Part shown: positions 9,454 through 18,103 of the stretch, piece after piece
How positions within the stretch are numbered: position 1 is the stretch's first letter
How the letters are laid out: each line of letters starts with the position of its first letter
Assembly: GCA_964565715.1 (NCBI GenBank)
Contig: CAZMGG010000010.1
Coordinates: 11,962 to 75,961, forward strand
DNA from: CAZMGG01 sp964565715
Lineage (GTDB): Bacteria; Planctomycetota; UBA1135; UBA2386
DNA length: 64,000 bases
Direction of reading: 5' to 3'
Notes under the pieces: generated by a model
The model's database searches: none
What the model saw: the letters and a program-made list of their open reading frames with translations, nothing else
What the model was told of the DNA's origin: nothing
Made by a program: the position numbers and the translations under genes

Positions 9454-12400
9454 ATGTGGCGATGGCGTTGGAACGGTTCGCGCGCGCTGGCCGTTGCGGC
9501 GGGCCTGCTGGCCTGGATGGGCGTCGCCCCAGCGCAGGAGCCGGTGGTCGCCTTCCGACCGTTCCAGCCTGCGCCCGACTGGCTCGGGCGACGGGTGGCG
9601 GCCCTCGCTCAGGGACCCTCTGGCTTCCTGTGGATCGCCAGCGGCACCGAGGTGTGGCGCTTCGACGGCCGCGAGGCGATCGCCTTCGAAGTGCCGCCGC
9701 GGGGGCCCCGTCTCCGCATGCTGCCGCAGGTGCGGTGCCTGACGGAAGCACCCGACGGCACGCTCTGGGTGGGCACGCGCCACGGCGTGTTGCGGCTTTC
9801 GCCGGGGGCGTCCGCCCTTCGCTACGTGACTGAAGCCGACGACGAGCATCCTCTCGGCGAGCCCGTGCTCGGGCTGGCGATCGACGCAACCGGGAAGGTG
9901 TGGGTGCAGATCCCCGACCGCCTGCTGCGTTGGGACCCCGCCAGGGACGAGGTGCGGGTGATGCTGCAGAAGGGTGGGCGCGTGGAGAGCGTCTGGGCGT
10001 CGGCCCTCGCCCAGGGGCCGGCGGGTCGGATCTGGATCGCCAGTTCGAAGGGCGAGGTACTCCGCTGGGACGAGATGGGCGACGAATGGCAGGCCGTTGT
10101 CCTGCCGATCGCAGGGGACACACCGCCGAGGGCCCCGGTGGCGGCGTTGTCGCCCTGGTCCGCCGAGGGGGCTCTGGTGGCCGTGCGGGGCCGGGTGTTC
10201 GAGGTGCGTTTCGACGGTTCGCAGGGGCCGGGGGTGATCGAGGTGCCCTGGCAAGCCGCCGGCGGCTCCGGCATGCCCCGGGCGCTCGGCCGCGACGGCA
10301 GAGGCCGGATCTGGATCGGCACCGATCAGGGCTTGCACCGCGTCGATCAGGGGCGTGTCGCCAGCTACCGGGGCGGCGCCGGTGTGGGGGAACTGGTCGG
10401 CGCGTCGGTCGACCGCTTGCTGCTGGATCGCCACGGGCTTCTCTGGGTGGCGACCGAGGGCGGGCTGTGTTCCTGCGAGCCGGATCCGCCGGTGGAGGCC
10501 TGGGCCATCGCCGAACGTCACGCCGACGACGCCGCGCTGTGCGTCCTGGGGGATGGCCCTTCGACGATCGTCGGCAGCCGTTCGCGGCAGGTGCTGCGGC
10601 GTGATGCCGACGGTGCGCTCCGCCGGCAGCCGTTGCCAGAGGCGGCGGAGAAGGGCGTCCGGGCGGTGCCCGTCGGCTTCGCGCGCGACCGGCTGGGCGT
10701 GGCCTGGGTGGCCTCTCGCGGCGGCATGTTGTGCCCGCTCGGGCCCGACGGCAGCCTGGGCGAGCCGTTGCGGCACGATCCGGCGGACCCCGCCAGCTTC
10801 TCGTCGTGTGGCTTCCTGGCGTTGCACGCCGGCGCCGACGGCTTCCTGTACGTGGGCACCGAACAGGGCATCGACCAGTTCGACCCGGTGACCCGTCGCG
10901 TGCGCCGGCTGCCGCTGCCGCCGGCGTCGAGCGGCCGGCGGCGAGCCTCGGTGGCCTTCCACGGCATCGCCGATTGCCGCTCGGGCGGGCTCTGGGTGTT
11001 GCGCGTGCACGGCGGCCTGACGCACCTGGATCCGCAGACCGGCCAGGTCCGGGAGCTGCGCCTGCATTCTCCCGACGGCCTCGCCATCCCCGAGGGTCAC
11101 GCCTGCCTGTTGGACCGGGGCGACGGCACATTGTTGCTCGGCGGATCGCAGGGGCTGTGGCTGGCGGTCACGGCCACCGGCGCACTACGTCGCGCCAGCG
11201 CCGATCCGCGGCTTCGCGATGATGCGGTGCTGGCGCTGCGGCAGACGCCGGACGGTTCGATCTGGGCGGCCGCGCCGCGGCGGGGCCTGCTCGGGCTCGA
11301 CGCCGATCTGCGGGTGACCGGCCGCCACACCGTGGCCGACGGTCTGCCCGACGACCGCTTCATCATCGGCAGCCTGGCCGACGGGCCCGATGGCACGCTG
11401 CTGGCGGCCTGCGGTCGCTTCGTGCTGCGGATCGATCCGCGCCGGCTCGCGGTGCCGCGGCCGGGGCCGCCGGTCGTGCTGACCGCGTTCGCCGTGTTCG
11501 AGCGGCCGCAGCCGATGCCGGCTGTTTGCCATGAGTTCGAGGTCGGCGGCGACAGCAACTTCTTCAGCTTCCGCTTCGCCGGGCTGGATTTCCTGCGGCC
11601 GGAGAACCACCGCTACCAGTACCGCCTGCGGGGTTTCGATCCCAACTGGGTGGATGGCGGGGCGGTGCCGGTGGCGCGCTACACCAACGTGCCGCCGGGT
11701 TCCTACACCTTCGAGGTCCGCTCGGCCCATGCGGAGGGTCCCTGGTCGGCGCCGCAGCTCGGCATCGCGCTCGCGGTGACGCCGGCGGTGTGGCAGACGG
11801 CGTGGTTCCGTTCGGCCATCGCGGCGCTGGCGGTCGGGCTGCTGCTGCTGTACCTGTCGTATGCCCTGCGTCTCCGTTCGCGCAACCGGCAGCTGGTGGC
11901 GGCGGCGACTCGGCGCGAACAGGCCGAACGCGAACTGGCGGTGAGCCAGGAGCGTTTGCTGGCCGCCGGGCGCTCCGAGCTGGCCGGCCGCCTGGCCGGC
12001 GGTCTCGCCCACGACCTCAACAACTTCCTCACCGCCATCCTCGGCCAGATCGACCTGGCCCGGCTGCGGACCATGCGGCTGCCGGGGGCCGAGGATGCCC
12101 TGGGCGAACTGGCGGCCACCAGCGCGATGGTGCAGCGGGGCACCGGCCTGACGCGCCGGCTCCTGGCGTTCGCCCAGAGCCGCGAGGCGCCGCGGGAACG
12201 GATCCTGCCCGGCGACGCGCTGCGCGAACTGCAGCCCATGCTGCAGTCGGTGCTCGGCGCGGGCGTCGACCTGCGGCTGCGGATCGAGGATGGGGTGCCG
12301 GCCATCGAGGCCGAACCGGGTCACCTGGACCAGATCGTCCTCAACCTGGCCATCAACGCCCAGGACGCGATGCCGCAGGGCGGTGCGTTCGAGGTCGAAC

Positions 12401-13080
12401 TGCGGCGGGGCGACGACGACGCCCGACCGGTGGAACTGGTGGTGCAGGACACCGGCTGCGGCATGCCGGCGGACGTCGTGGCGCGGGTGTTCGAGCCGTT
12501 CTTCACCACCAAGCCGGTGGGCAAGGGCACCGGGCTCGGCCTCACCATCGTCCAGGGCGTGGTGGAGCAGCTTCGCGGTGAGATCGCGGTGGCCAGCGAG
12601 CCGGGCCGCGGCACGACGTTCCGCATCCGGCTGCCGGCGGCGGCGACCGGTGTCGCGCTGCCGCGCCAGGGGACCGAGGTCGCGCCACCGCCGGAGGCGA
12701 CGCCGGTGCCCGCCACGATCCTGGTGTGCGACGACGACGAGGCCGTGCGGCGGATCATGGCGGTGGCGCTGGGCGAGGCGGGCTTCCACGTGATCGCCGC
12801 CGCCGACGGCGAGGCCGCGCTCGAACAGGCCGGCGCGGCCGGCCCCATCGCCCTGCTGGTCACCGACCTGGTGATGCCGGGGATGAACGGCGTCGAGCTG
12901 GCGCAGCGGCTGTGGGGTCGGCAGGCGCTGCTGCGCACCCTGTTCGTGTCGGGCTACGCCGCCGAGACCCTGCGCAACGCCGACCTGCCGCCCGGCAGGG
13001 TCGAGCTGCTGCACAAGCCCTTCCTGCCCCGCGAACTGGTGCAGCGGGTGACCGAGCTGCTGGCGGCCCACGCCGGCTGA
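9454..13080 (+). CDS. Hybrid two-component sensor: propeller, Y_Y_Y, histidine kinase, receiver
   Basis: The 1208-residue product has a signal sequence (residues 8-30), then a periplasmic two-component propeller region (about 35-700) with repeated LWVGT/IWIGTDQGL-type blades, a Y_Y_Y domain (about 715-775: YQYRLRGFDPNW, PGSYTFEVRS), one membrane segment (about 785-808), a HisKA region with His853 in GLAHDLNN, an ATPase domain (N-box NLAINAQDAM, DTGCGMP, GKGTGLGL) and a C-terminal receiver domain with DDD acid residues and Asp1138 in TDLVMPG. The layout is that of BaeS/HTCS-like hybrid sensors that detect polysaccharide-derived or other periplasmic ligands. No DNA-binding output domain is fused, so the phosphoryl group should pass to another protein or stay on the receiver. 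Confidence 0.93.
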   Translation: MWRWRWNGSRALAVAAGLLAWMGVAPAQEPVVAFRPFQPAPDWLGRRVAALAQGPSGFLWIASGTEVWRFDGREAIAFEVPPRGPRLRMLPQVRCLTEAPDGTLWVGTRHGVLRLSPGASALRYVTEADDEHPLGEPVLGLAIDATGKVWVQIPDRLLRWDPARDEVRVMLQKGGRVESVWASALAQGPAGRIWIASSKGEVLRWDEMGDEWQAVVLPIAGDTPPRAPVAALSPWSAEGALVAVRGRVFEVRFDGSQGPGVIEVPWQAAGGSGMPRALGRDGRGRIWIGTDQGLHRVDQGRVASYRGGAGVGELVGASVDRLLLDRHGLLWVATEGGLCSCEPDPPVEAWAIAERHADDAALCVLGDGPSTIVGSRSRQVLRRDADGALRRQPLPEAAEKGVRAVPVGFARDRLGVAWVASRGGMLCPLGPDGSLGEPLRHDPADPASFSSCGFLALHAGADGFLYVGTEQGIDQFDPVTRRVRRLPLPPASSGRRRASVAFHGIADCRSGGLWVLRVHGGLTHLDPQTGQVRELRLHSPDGLAIPEGHACLLDRGDGTLLLGGSQGLWLAVTATGALRRASADPRLRDDAVLALRQTPDGSIWAAAPRRGLLGLDADLRVTGRHTVADGLPDDRFIIGSLADGPDGTLLAACGRFVLRIDPRRLAVPRPGPPVVLTAFAVFERPQPMPAVCHEFEVGGDSNFFSFRFAGLDFLRPENHRYQYRLRGFDPNWVDGGAVPVARYTNVPPGSYTFEVRSAHAEGPWSAPQLGIALAVTPAVWQTAWFRSAIAALAVGLLLLYLSYALRLRSRNRQLVAAATRREQAERELAVSQERLLAAGRSELAGRLAGGLAHDLNNFLTAILGQIDLARLRTMRLPGAEDALGELAATSAMVQRGTGLTRRLLAFAQSREAPRERILPGDALRELQPMLQSVLGAGVDLRLRIEDGVPAIEAEPGHLDQIVLNLAINAQDAMPQGGAFEVELRRGDDDARPVELVVQDTGCGMPADVVARVFEPFFTTKPVGKGTGLGLTIVQGVVEQLRGEIAVASEPGRGTTFRIRLPAAATGVALPRQGTEVAPPPEATPVPATILVCDDDEAVRRIMAVALGEAGFHVIAAADGEAALEQAGAAGPIALLVTDLVMPGMNGVELAQRLWGRQALLRTLFVSGYAAETLRNADLPPGRVELLHKPFLPRELVQRVTELLAAHAG

Positions 13081-13091
13081 GGCGGGCGCCG

Positions 13092-15122
13092 TCAGCCGTT
13101 GCCGAGCTGGGCGGCCAGTTCGGCCTGGCCCTGCTCGGCCAGCTCGCGGGCCACGCGCCGCAGCAGCGCGTCGGGCTTGCGGCCCAGACCGTCGCTCTCG
13201 CCCATGCTGGCCGGGCGCAGCTCACGGGCCCGGCGCAGGTCCTGCACCGCACCGGCGGCGTCGCGCTCCTGGTGCCGCAGCAGCGCGCGGCCGGCCAGGG
13301 CCAGCACCGCGAAGTGCCGGGCCGAGTCGGCGTAGGCCTCGTGGCCGGCGGCGGCCTCGAACTGCGTCACGCAGGCGTCGTAGGCCGCCCGCGCCTCGCC
13401 CGGCCGGCGGTCGCGCACGTGCTGCTCGGCGGCGACGATCGCGGCGTAGCCGGCGAACCATTGGGCGGTGGCCTTGTCGTCGCAGGCCGCGACGATGGCC
13501 ATGTAGCGGGGCAGCAGGGCGTCGGCGCCGAGGTCGGCGACCACCCGGTTGCGGAACCGCTCGTGCACGGCCGCCGAGGCCGGATGCGCCTGCACCGCCG
13601 CGTTCAGCACGGCCAGGGCCTCGCGGCGTGCCTGCGCCCACTCCAGCATGCCGGCGTGCCGCAGCCGATCGGCCTCGGTGGCGAGCGGCGAGCCGCACAG
13701 CGCCGCGTTCGCCGCCACCGCCGCCATGGTGGGGCCGGTCACGTCGGCGTCGGCCTCCTTCTCGATGGCCGCGGTGACCAGCGCGGCGTTGGCCTGCGCC
13801 TCGGCGCGTAGCGCCCGGGCCAGCAACGCCCCGTCGATCCGCGCCGCCGGGCCCAGCGCCGCCAGGGCGGCGTGCATCTGCAGGGCCAGGGCGGCGGTCG
13901 CCGCCGCGTCACCCTGCTGCCAGCGGGCGCAGGTCTGCACCGCCGCCAGGGCCGGCGCCAGGCCCGCGTCGGCGTCGGCCTCGGCCTTCGCCGCGGCGCG
14001 GGCGCTGTCCTCGAAGGTCATCGCCGCGTACTTGTCGTTGGCTTCGGCGAGGAAGTCGGCCAGCGCCAGGGTGGCCTGGGCCAGGGCCAGCCACGCCCGC
14101 GGCGACGGCGCCGCCTTGGCATTCTTCTCGGCGGCCTCCACCGCCGCCTCCAGTTCCTCGCGGGACAGGGGCGTCGCCGGGGCGGCGGATTCCCGCAGGA
14201 CCGCGGGATCCGGGTTGTGGGTGCCCTCGGCGATGCCCCGCCGCGCCGCCAGCAGCCGGCCGTGCAGGGCCGCGGTCGGCGGATGCTCTTGGCCGACCCG
14301 TTCGAGGGCCGCCACCAGCAGCTCCTGCAGCGCCGGCTCGTCGGCGCGCGGCAGCGCGTCGAGCAGGTCGAACGCCGCGTCCGGCGTGGCGGTGGCGCAG
14401 AGCGCCTGCACCGCCGCGTCGAACAGGGGACCCGCCGGACCGCGCAGCGGCATGCGCAGCAGATCGAACGGTGCCTGCCCGCCCTGGGCCACCTGCAGCA
14501 GGGCCAGCCGGCCAGCCTCGTCCGCCTGCCGGTAGCGTTCCTCCACGACGCGCCGCGCCGCCGCCCGCCGCAGTCGCAGCAGGGCCTCGGTGGCCGCCGG
14601 CAGCGCCGGCGCCGCAGCGCCCGCGTGCTGCTTCACGCTGGCGATCGCCGGCTGCATCGAGTTCTCCATGATGTGATCGCACAGCTTCTCGCCGGCCGGG
14701 CTCACGCACAGGTGCCGCGGCGCGTTGCGGCGGCCGCCGAAGAACTTCTCGAACAGCAGCGGCTCGACGGCGATGTGTTCGCCGCAGGTGACGCCGGGGA
14801 AGCGCGGGCACTCGATGCGGTTGCCCTGCCAGTCCAGGTCGAAGGCGTTGTGCCGATCCGGCGACGCGATCAGGCAGACGTAGCCCTGGGTGGCGGCGAC
14901 GAAGGCCGGCTCGCGGTAGGTCTCGGTGGCGAAGCGCTCGCAGAACACCTCGCCGTCCATGTTCACGCACAGCAGCAGCGGCTGGTTGGTCACCTTCTGG
15001 ATCGCCAGCGCATCGGCGAGCGTCCGCTGCCATTCGATCGCCGGCGGGGGCGTCGCCGGTGCCGCGGCCGGCGGATCCTGGGGCAGCAGGGCGAGCAGGA
15101 GGGCGAGGGTGGGCGCGGTCAT
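13092..15122 (-). CDS. Exported thioredoxin-like/helical-repeat protein
   Basis: The 676-residue product has a signal peptide (TLALLLALL, ending near PQDPPAAA). Residues about 35-170 resemble a thioredoxin-like module used for handling reduced cofactors or proteins: LADALAIQKVTNQPLLLCVNMDGEVFCERFATETY, but the usual CxxC is replaced by single cysteines (LLLCVNMDGEVFC), so a redox role is doubtful. The remainder is alanine-rich and helical, reading like degenerate TPR or HEAT repeats, with a recognisable TPR-like end (AAGAVQDLRRARELRPAS). The ATG at 15122 is preferred over the one at 15134 because the latter lies inside a TAGGAT -10-like hexamer. Confidence 0.7.
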   Translation of the reverse strand: MTAPTLALLLALLPQDPPAAAPATPPPAIEWQRTLADALAIQKVTNQPLLLCVNMDGEVFCERFATETYREPAFVAATQGYVCLIASPDRHNAFDLDWQGNRIECPRFPGVTCGEHIAVEPLLFEKFFGGRRNAPRHLCVSPAGEKLCDHIMENSMQPAIASVKQHAGAAAPALPAATEALLRLRRAAARRVVEERYRQADEAGRLALLQVAQGGQAPFDLLRMPLRGPAGPLFDAAVQALCATATPDAAFDLLDALPRADEPALQELLVAALERVGQEHPPTAALHGRLLAARRGIAEGTHNPDPAVLRESAAPATPLSREELEAAVEAAEKNAKAAPSPRAWLALAQATLALADFLAEANDKYAAMTFEDSARAAAKAEADADAGLAPALAAVQTCARWQQGDAAATAALALQMHAALAALGPAARIDGALLARALRAEAQANAALVTAAIEKEADADVTGPTMAAVAANAALCGSPLATEADRLRHAGMLEWAQARREALAVLNAAVQAHPASAAVHERFRNRVVADLGADALLPRYMAIVAACDDKATAQWFAGYAAIVAAEQHVRDRRPGEARAAYDACVTQFEAAAGHEAYADSARHFAVLALAGRALLRHQERDAAGAVQDLRRARELRPASMGESDGLGRKPDALLRRVARELAEQGQAELAAQLGNG

Positions 15123-15132
15123 GGGGCGCGCC

Positions 15133-15138
15133 ATCCTA
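15133..15138 (-). promoter_or_regulatory. -10-like hexamer TAGGAT
   Basis: TAGGAT on the minus strand ends 10 nt before the ATG at 15122, almost the same arrangement as at 9439-9444. It overlaps an alternative in-frame ATG at 15134, which argues against that start. Confidence 0.4.
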
Positions 15139-15173
15139 AGCGACCGCCGGGGGCGGAAGGCCAGGGCGAGTCG

Positions 15174-15518
15174 CTAGCCGCCCGCCAGCCTGACCGTGTG
15201 GCCGAGGGCGCGCAGCAGTTCCGCCACCGTGTCGCGGTGGTCGCCCTGGATCTCGATCTGGCCGTCCTTGACCGAGCCGCCCGCACCGCAGCGCTGCTTG
15301 CACTGCTGCGCCAGCGCCTTCCGCGCCGCATCGTCGCCCGGCACGCCGAGCACCACGGTCACCGGCTTGCCGTTGCGGACCTCGCGGCGCACGCGCACCA
15401 CGCCGTCGCCGGCGGGCGCCGGCGCCAGCTCGGCGGCGCAGCGGCACTTGCCCACCGGCTTCCGGCAGCGCGGGCAGGTGGTGCGGCCGTGCTGGCTGTC
15501 GTAGACCGTTCGCTTCAC
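15174..15518 (-). CDS. yciH: SUI1/eIF1-family translation factor (YciH-like)
   Basis: The 114-residue product carries an N-terminal zinc-ribbon-like segment (TTCPRCRKPVGKCRC, four cysteines) and a C-terminal SUI1 domain with the family signature CGAGGSVKDGQIEIQGDHRD. SUI1 proteins bind the small ribosomal subunit; bacterial YciH influences start-codon fidelity and may act as a translation inhibitor under stress. The GTG at 15518 is chosen because homologues start close to the KRTVYDSQ sequence; an ATG at 15560 in the same frame would add 14 residues. If many transcripts here are leaderless, an initiation-fidelity factor is of particular interest (inference). Confidence 0.88.
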   Translation of the reverse strand: MKRTVYDSQHGRTTCPRCRKPVGKCRCAAELAPAPAGDGVVRVRREVRNGKPVTVVLGVPGDDAARKALAQQCKQRCGAGGSVKDGQIEIQGDHRDTVAELLRALGHTVRLAGG

Positions 15519-15643
15519 GGCGCGGATGGTTGCCCGGCCTGCCGCCGGGCGCAACCGCAAGGACGGCGGAAACGCCGCGCGTTGTTTGCCCGCGGTCCGG
15601 CGACGGCGCAGAATCGGCGTTCCCCCTGCTGCGGGAGCGAACG

Positions 15644-16435
15644 ATGCAACGGACCCTGATCCTGTGCGCGCTGGCCCTGTGGGCCGTCCTGGCCGGCGCC
15701 TGTTCCGTCCTGGCCGAGGACCGTGCCGCCCCCGAGGCGACCCTCGACGACGTCAGCAACGGCCTGGTGGCCGCCGATCCGGCGGTCGCCGGGGCGTTCT
15801 TCCAGGACGGCGCCGATGGCGACGTCCGCGCCCGGTCCGAGAACGCGTTCGGCAAGGCGGCGGCCGCTCCGCCGGCGACCCCGGAGCCCGCCGCCGATCG
15901 GCGCATGGTCTACACCGCGCAGCTCGGCATCGAGGTGGCGCGGGTCGACGACGCCATCGCCCGGCTGAGCGGGCAGGCGCAGGTCTGGGGCGGCTACGTC
16001 AGCTCGCGCCACGACGCGGTGCTGGTGCTGCGCGTGCCGGCGGCGAAGTTCGAGCAGGCGCTGGCTGCGGTCCGCGAGTACGGGCGCGTGCTCAGCGAGT
16101 CGCTGCAGGCCCAGGACGTCACCCGCGAGCACATGGACCTGTCGATCCGGCTGGAGACGGCCCGCAAGGCCCGCGAACGCCTTCTGGTGCTGCTGGAGAA
16201 GGCCGAGAAGGTCGAGGACATGCTCAAGATCGAGGAGCAGCTCCGTCGCGTCACCGAGGAGATCGAGCGGATGACCGGCGAGCTGAAGTTCCTCGACGAC
16301 CGCGTGGCGATGTCGACGCTGACGGTCGAGTTCCGGGGCGTGGCGGCGCCGGCCTCGGTGCAGCGGCGGCGCACGCCGAGCCGCTTCCGCTGGCTCAACG
16401 ACATCGGCCTGGAGAACCTGCGGAGGCAGTTCTGA
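15644..16435 (+). CDS. DUF4349-type lipoprotein with a coiled coil
   Basis: The 263-residue product has a lipoprotein signal ending LAGAC (Cys at about 21). Residues about 85-240 match the DUF4349 pattern: RMVYTAQLGIEVARVDDAI, WGGYVSSRHDAVLVLRVPA, a long charged coiled coil (ETARKARERLLVLLEKAEK and following) and MSTLTVEFRG. The usual C-terminal membrane segment of DUF4349 proteins is missing; the protein ends soon after the domain. Family function is unknown but membrane-associated. The stop codon overlaps the ATG of the next lipoprotein gene (TGATG), so the two are translationally coupled. Confidence 0.82.
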   Translation: MQRTLILCALALWAVLAGACSVLAEDRAAPEATLDDVSNGLVAADPAVAGAFFQDGADGDVRARSENAFGKAAAAPPATPEPAADRRMVYTAQLGIEVARVDDAIARLSGQAQVWGGYVSSRHDAVLVLRVPAAKFEQALAAVREYGRVLSESLQAQDVTREHMDLSIRLETARKARERLLVLLEKAEKVEDMLKIEEQLRRVTEEIERMTGELKFLDDRVAMSTLTVEFRGVAAPASVQRRRTPSRFRWLNDIGLENLRRQF

Positions 16436-16902
16436 TGCGCGCCCTCGCCCTGTTGCTGCTGCTGCCGCTGGCCGCGCTGCCGGCGTGCAAGACCACCATG
16501 ACCCTGCCGCCGGACTTCCTGGCCCTGGACGGCGGCCGGGGTTACCGCGCGGTCACCGCCACCGACGCCCGCGTGTGGGTGCGCGAGTTCCGCGACCACG
16601 ACGAGGGCACCCTCGACTTCTGGCTGGCCAGCCTGCGGGAGGACCTGGAACGCAACCGCGGCTACGCCATCGTCGACCAGGGCGAGTGCCAGGACGCCGA
16701 CGGGCGGCCCGGCCGTTGGCTCGAGTGCCGGCAGACCCTGGACGGCGAACGGCACGGCTACCTGGTGGCGGTGTTCGTGCGCGTGACCGGCCTGCTGGAC
16801 CGCCGCCACTGGGTGGTCACCTGCGAGTTCGGCGCCCGCGAGGAGGTGTTCCTGCAGCACCTGCCGGCGGTGAAGGCGGCGCTTCCGACCATCGATCCGT
16901 GA
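16435..16902 (+). CDS. Small lipoprotein of unknown function
   Basis: The 155-residue product starts with a clear lipoprotein signal, ending LAALPAC (Cys at about 18). The mature part is soluble, with an alternating strand pattern (ARVWVREFRDHDEGTLDFW, GYLVAVFVRVTGLLDRRHWV) and a single cysteine pair candidate in GECQDADGRPGRWLECRQ. I recognise no family. It overlaps the DUF4349 gene upstream (TGATG) and mqnB downstream (GTGA), so it lies in the middle of a translationally coupled trio, though a link to menaquinone synthesis is not obvious. Confidence 0.75.
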   Translation: MRALALLLLLPLAALPACKTTMTLPPDFLALDGGRGYRAVTATDARVWVREFRDHDEGTLDFWLASLREDLERNRGYAIVDQGECQDADGRPGRWLECRQTLDGERHGYLVAVFVRVTGLLDRRHWVVTCEFGAREEVFLQHLPAVKAALPTIDP

Positions 16903-17525
16903 GCCCGCTGCTCTGCTGCGCCGCGCCGCTGGAGGCCCGTGGGCTCGACCTGCCGGTGGCCGTGCTCGGCGTCGGCAAGGCGGCCGCGGCCATGGCGCTC
17001 GCCCGGCGGTTCCTGCGGGAACGGCCGCCCGTGGTGCTGCTGTTCGGCGTCGGCGGCGCCTACCCGGCGCGGCACCGCCCGGGCGCGGTGCTGGGGCCCG
17101 GCGACCTGTGCGTGCTCGGCAGCGACCGCTTCGGCGACGAGGGCGTGCTGCAGCCCGACGGCTTCCGTGACCTCGCGCAGCTGGGCCTCGGCCCGGTCGG
17201 GCCGTTCGCCGCCGAGCCGGAACTGGCGGCGCGGGCGGCGGCGCTGCTCGACGCGCCCATCGTGCGCGGCTGCACCGTCAGCACCTGCAGCGGCACCGAG
17301 GCGGCGTCGGGGGCCATGGCGGCACGCGCCGATGCCGACGTCGAGACCATGGAGGGCGCCGCGGTCGCACTCTGCTGCGCAGAGTTCGCGGTGCCCCTGC
17401 TGCAGGTCCGCGCGATCAGCAACTGGACCGGCGACCGCCAACGCGGCGGCTGGGACCTGCCGCGGGCCCTGCAGGCGGTGCAGGCCGCCGTGCGGCGGCT
17501 GCAGGCGGGCCTCGGTCAGCGCTGA
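16899..17525 (+). CDS. mqnB: Futalosine hydrolase
   Basis: MqnB cleaves futalosine to dehypoxanthine futalosine and hypoxanthine in the futalosine route to menaquinone; it is a cytoplasmic member of the MTA/SAH nucleosidase fold. The 208-residue product shows VAVLGVGKAAAAMALA, VLLFGVGGAYP, CSGTEAASGAMAARADADVE and the nucleosidase signature ETMEGAAVA. The start is the GTG of the GTGA overlap with the preceding lipoprotein. The next pathway enzyme in the window, MqnD, is encoded about 580 bp downstream; mqnA and mqnC are not here. The last 10 bp overlap a tiny gene on the other strand. Confidence 0.87.
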   Translation: MSPLLCCAAPLEARGLDLPVAVLGVGKAAAAMALARRFLRERPPVVLLFGVGGAYPARHRPGAVLGPGDLCVLGSDRFGDEGVLQPDGFRDLAQLGLGPVGPFAAEPELAARAAALLDAPIVRGCTVSTCSGTEAASGAMAARADADVETMEGAAVALCCAEFAVPLLQVRAISNWTGDRQRGGWDLPRALQAVQAAVRRLQAGLGQR

Positions 17526-17647
17526 GGACCGGCGGCCCGCCGGCGCAGCACCGCCCACATGCCCAGCGCCCCGGTCAGGGTGCCGGCGACGAAGGCGAGC
17601 CAGAACAGCGGGGTCTCGAGGGCGGTGAGGTGGGCGAACAGGGCCAT
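17516..17647 (-). CDS. Tiny single-span membrane protein
   Basis: This 43-residue reading frame encodes one good membrane segment (LFWLAFVAGTLTGALGMWAVL) followed by a basic tail RRRAAGPQR, giving an N-out/C-in topology by the positive-inside rule. The frame is open up to 17719, but only the part from the ATG at 17647 looks like protein. It overlaps the end of mqnB by 10 bp in the convergent orientation. Support is limited to composition and topology, and the function is unknown. Confidence 0.5.
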   Translation of the reverse strand: MALFAHLTALETPLFWLAFVAGTLTGALGMWAVLRRRAAGPQR

Positions 17648-17844
17648 GCGCGCATCGGAGCGGGAGCGCGGCCCGCGGGCAAGCCGGTGCCCATGCGGAA
17701 CTTCTCGATCGCCCCGCACGGGCCTTCACGCCGGTGGCGACGGTGCCCTGGTCGCTCCGGAGCCAAGGTCTCGCCGCTTTCCCTCGCGGGATCTTCACGC
17801 ACGCCCCTCCGGGTTCTTGCCGTGGGCCGTCGATCCTGGGAGGC

Positions 17845-18096
17845 ATGACACAGACCGGAGATCGGACCGCGCTGGACCTCTGCCAGGAGATCGAACGCGT
17901 CGGCACGCGGCTGCGCGAGCTGGAGATCGCCTTCCTCGACCGCTGCCTCGAGGTGGGCGACGCCAGTGGCGACGCGGCCGACTCGCCGCCGGTGCCCTGG
18001 CTGCTGACCTTCTATCGGCGCTGGGCGGCGGCGCTGCGGCGCGCCATGGTCGCGCAGACGGCGGTGGCCTGGATTCCGCGGCAGCGGGGCCAATGA
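17845..18096 (+). CDS. Small protein of unknown function
   Basis: The 83-residue product (MTQTGDRTALDLCQEIE) is predicted helical, with an amphipathic segment IERVGTRLRELEIAFLDRCL and an aromatic/basic end (FYRRWAAALRRAMVAQ). A strong Shine-Dalgarno sequence, GGGAGG, lies just 1-2 nt closer than usual before the ATG (GGGAGGCATG). It ends 7 bp before mqnD and is therefore probably co-transcribed with it. No family is recognised; a coding shadow is possible but the ribosome-binding site and spacing favour a real gene. Confidence 0.55.
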   Translation: MTQTGDRTALDLCQEIERVGTRLRELEIAFLDRCLEVGDASGDAADSPPVPWLLTFYRRWAAALRRAMVAQTAVAWIPRQRGQ

Positions 18097-18103
18097 TGGC
18101 CGC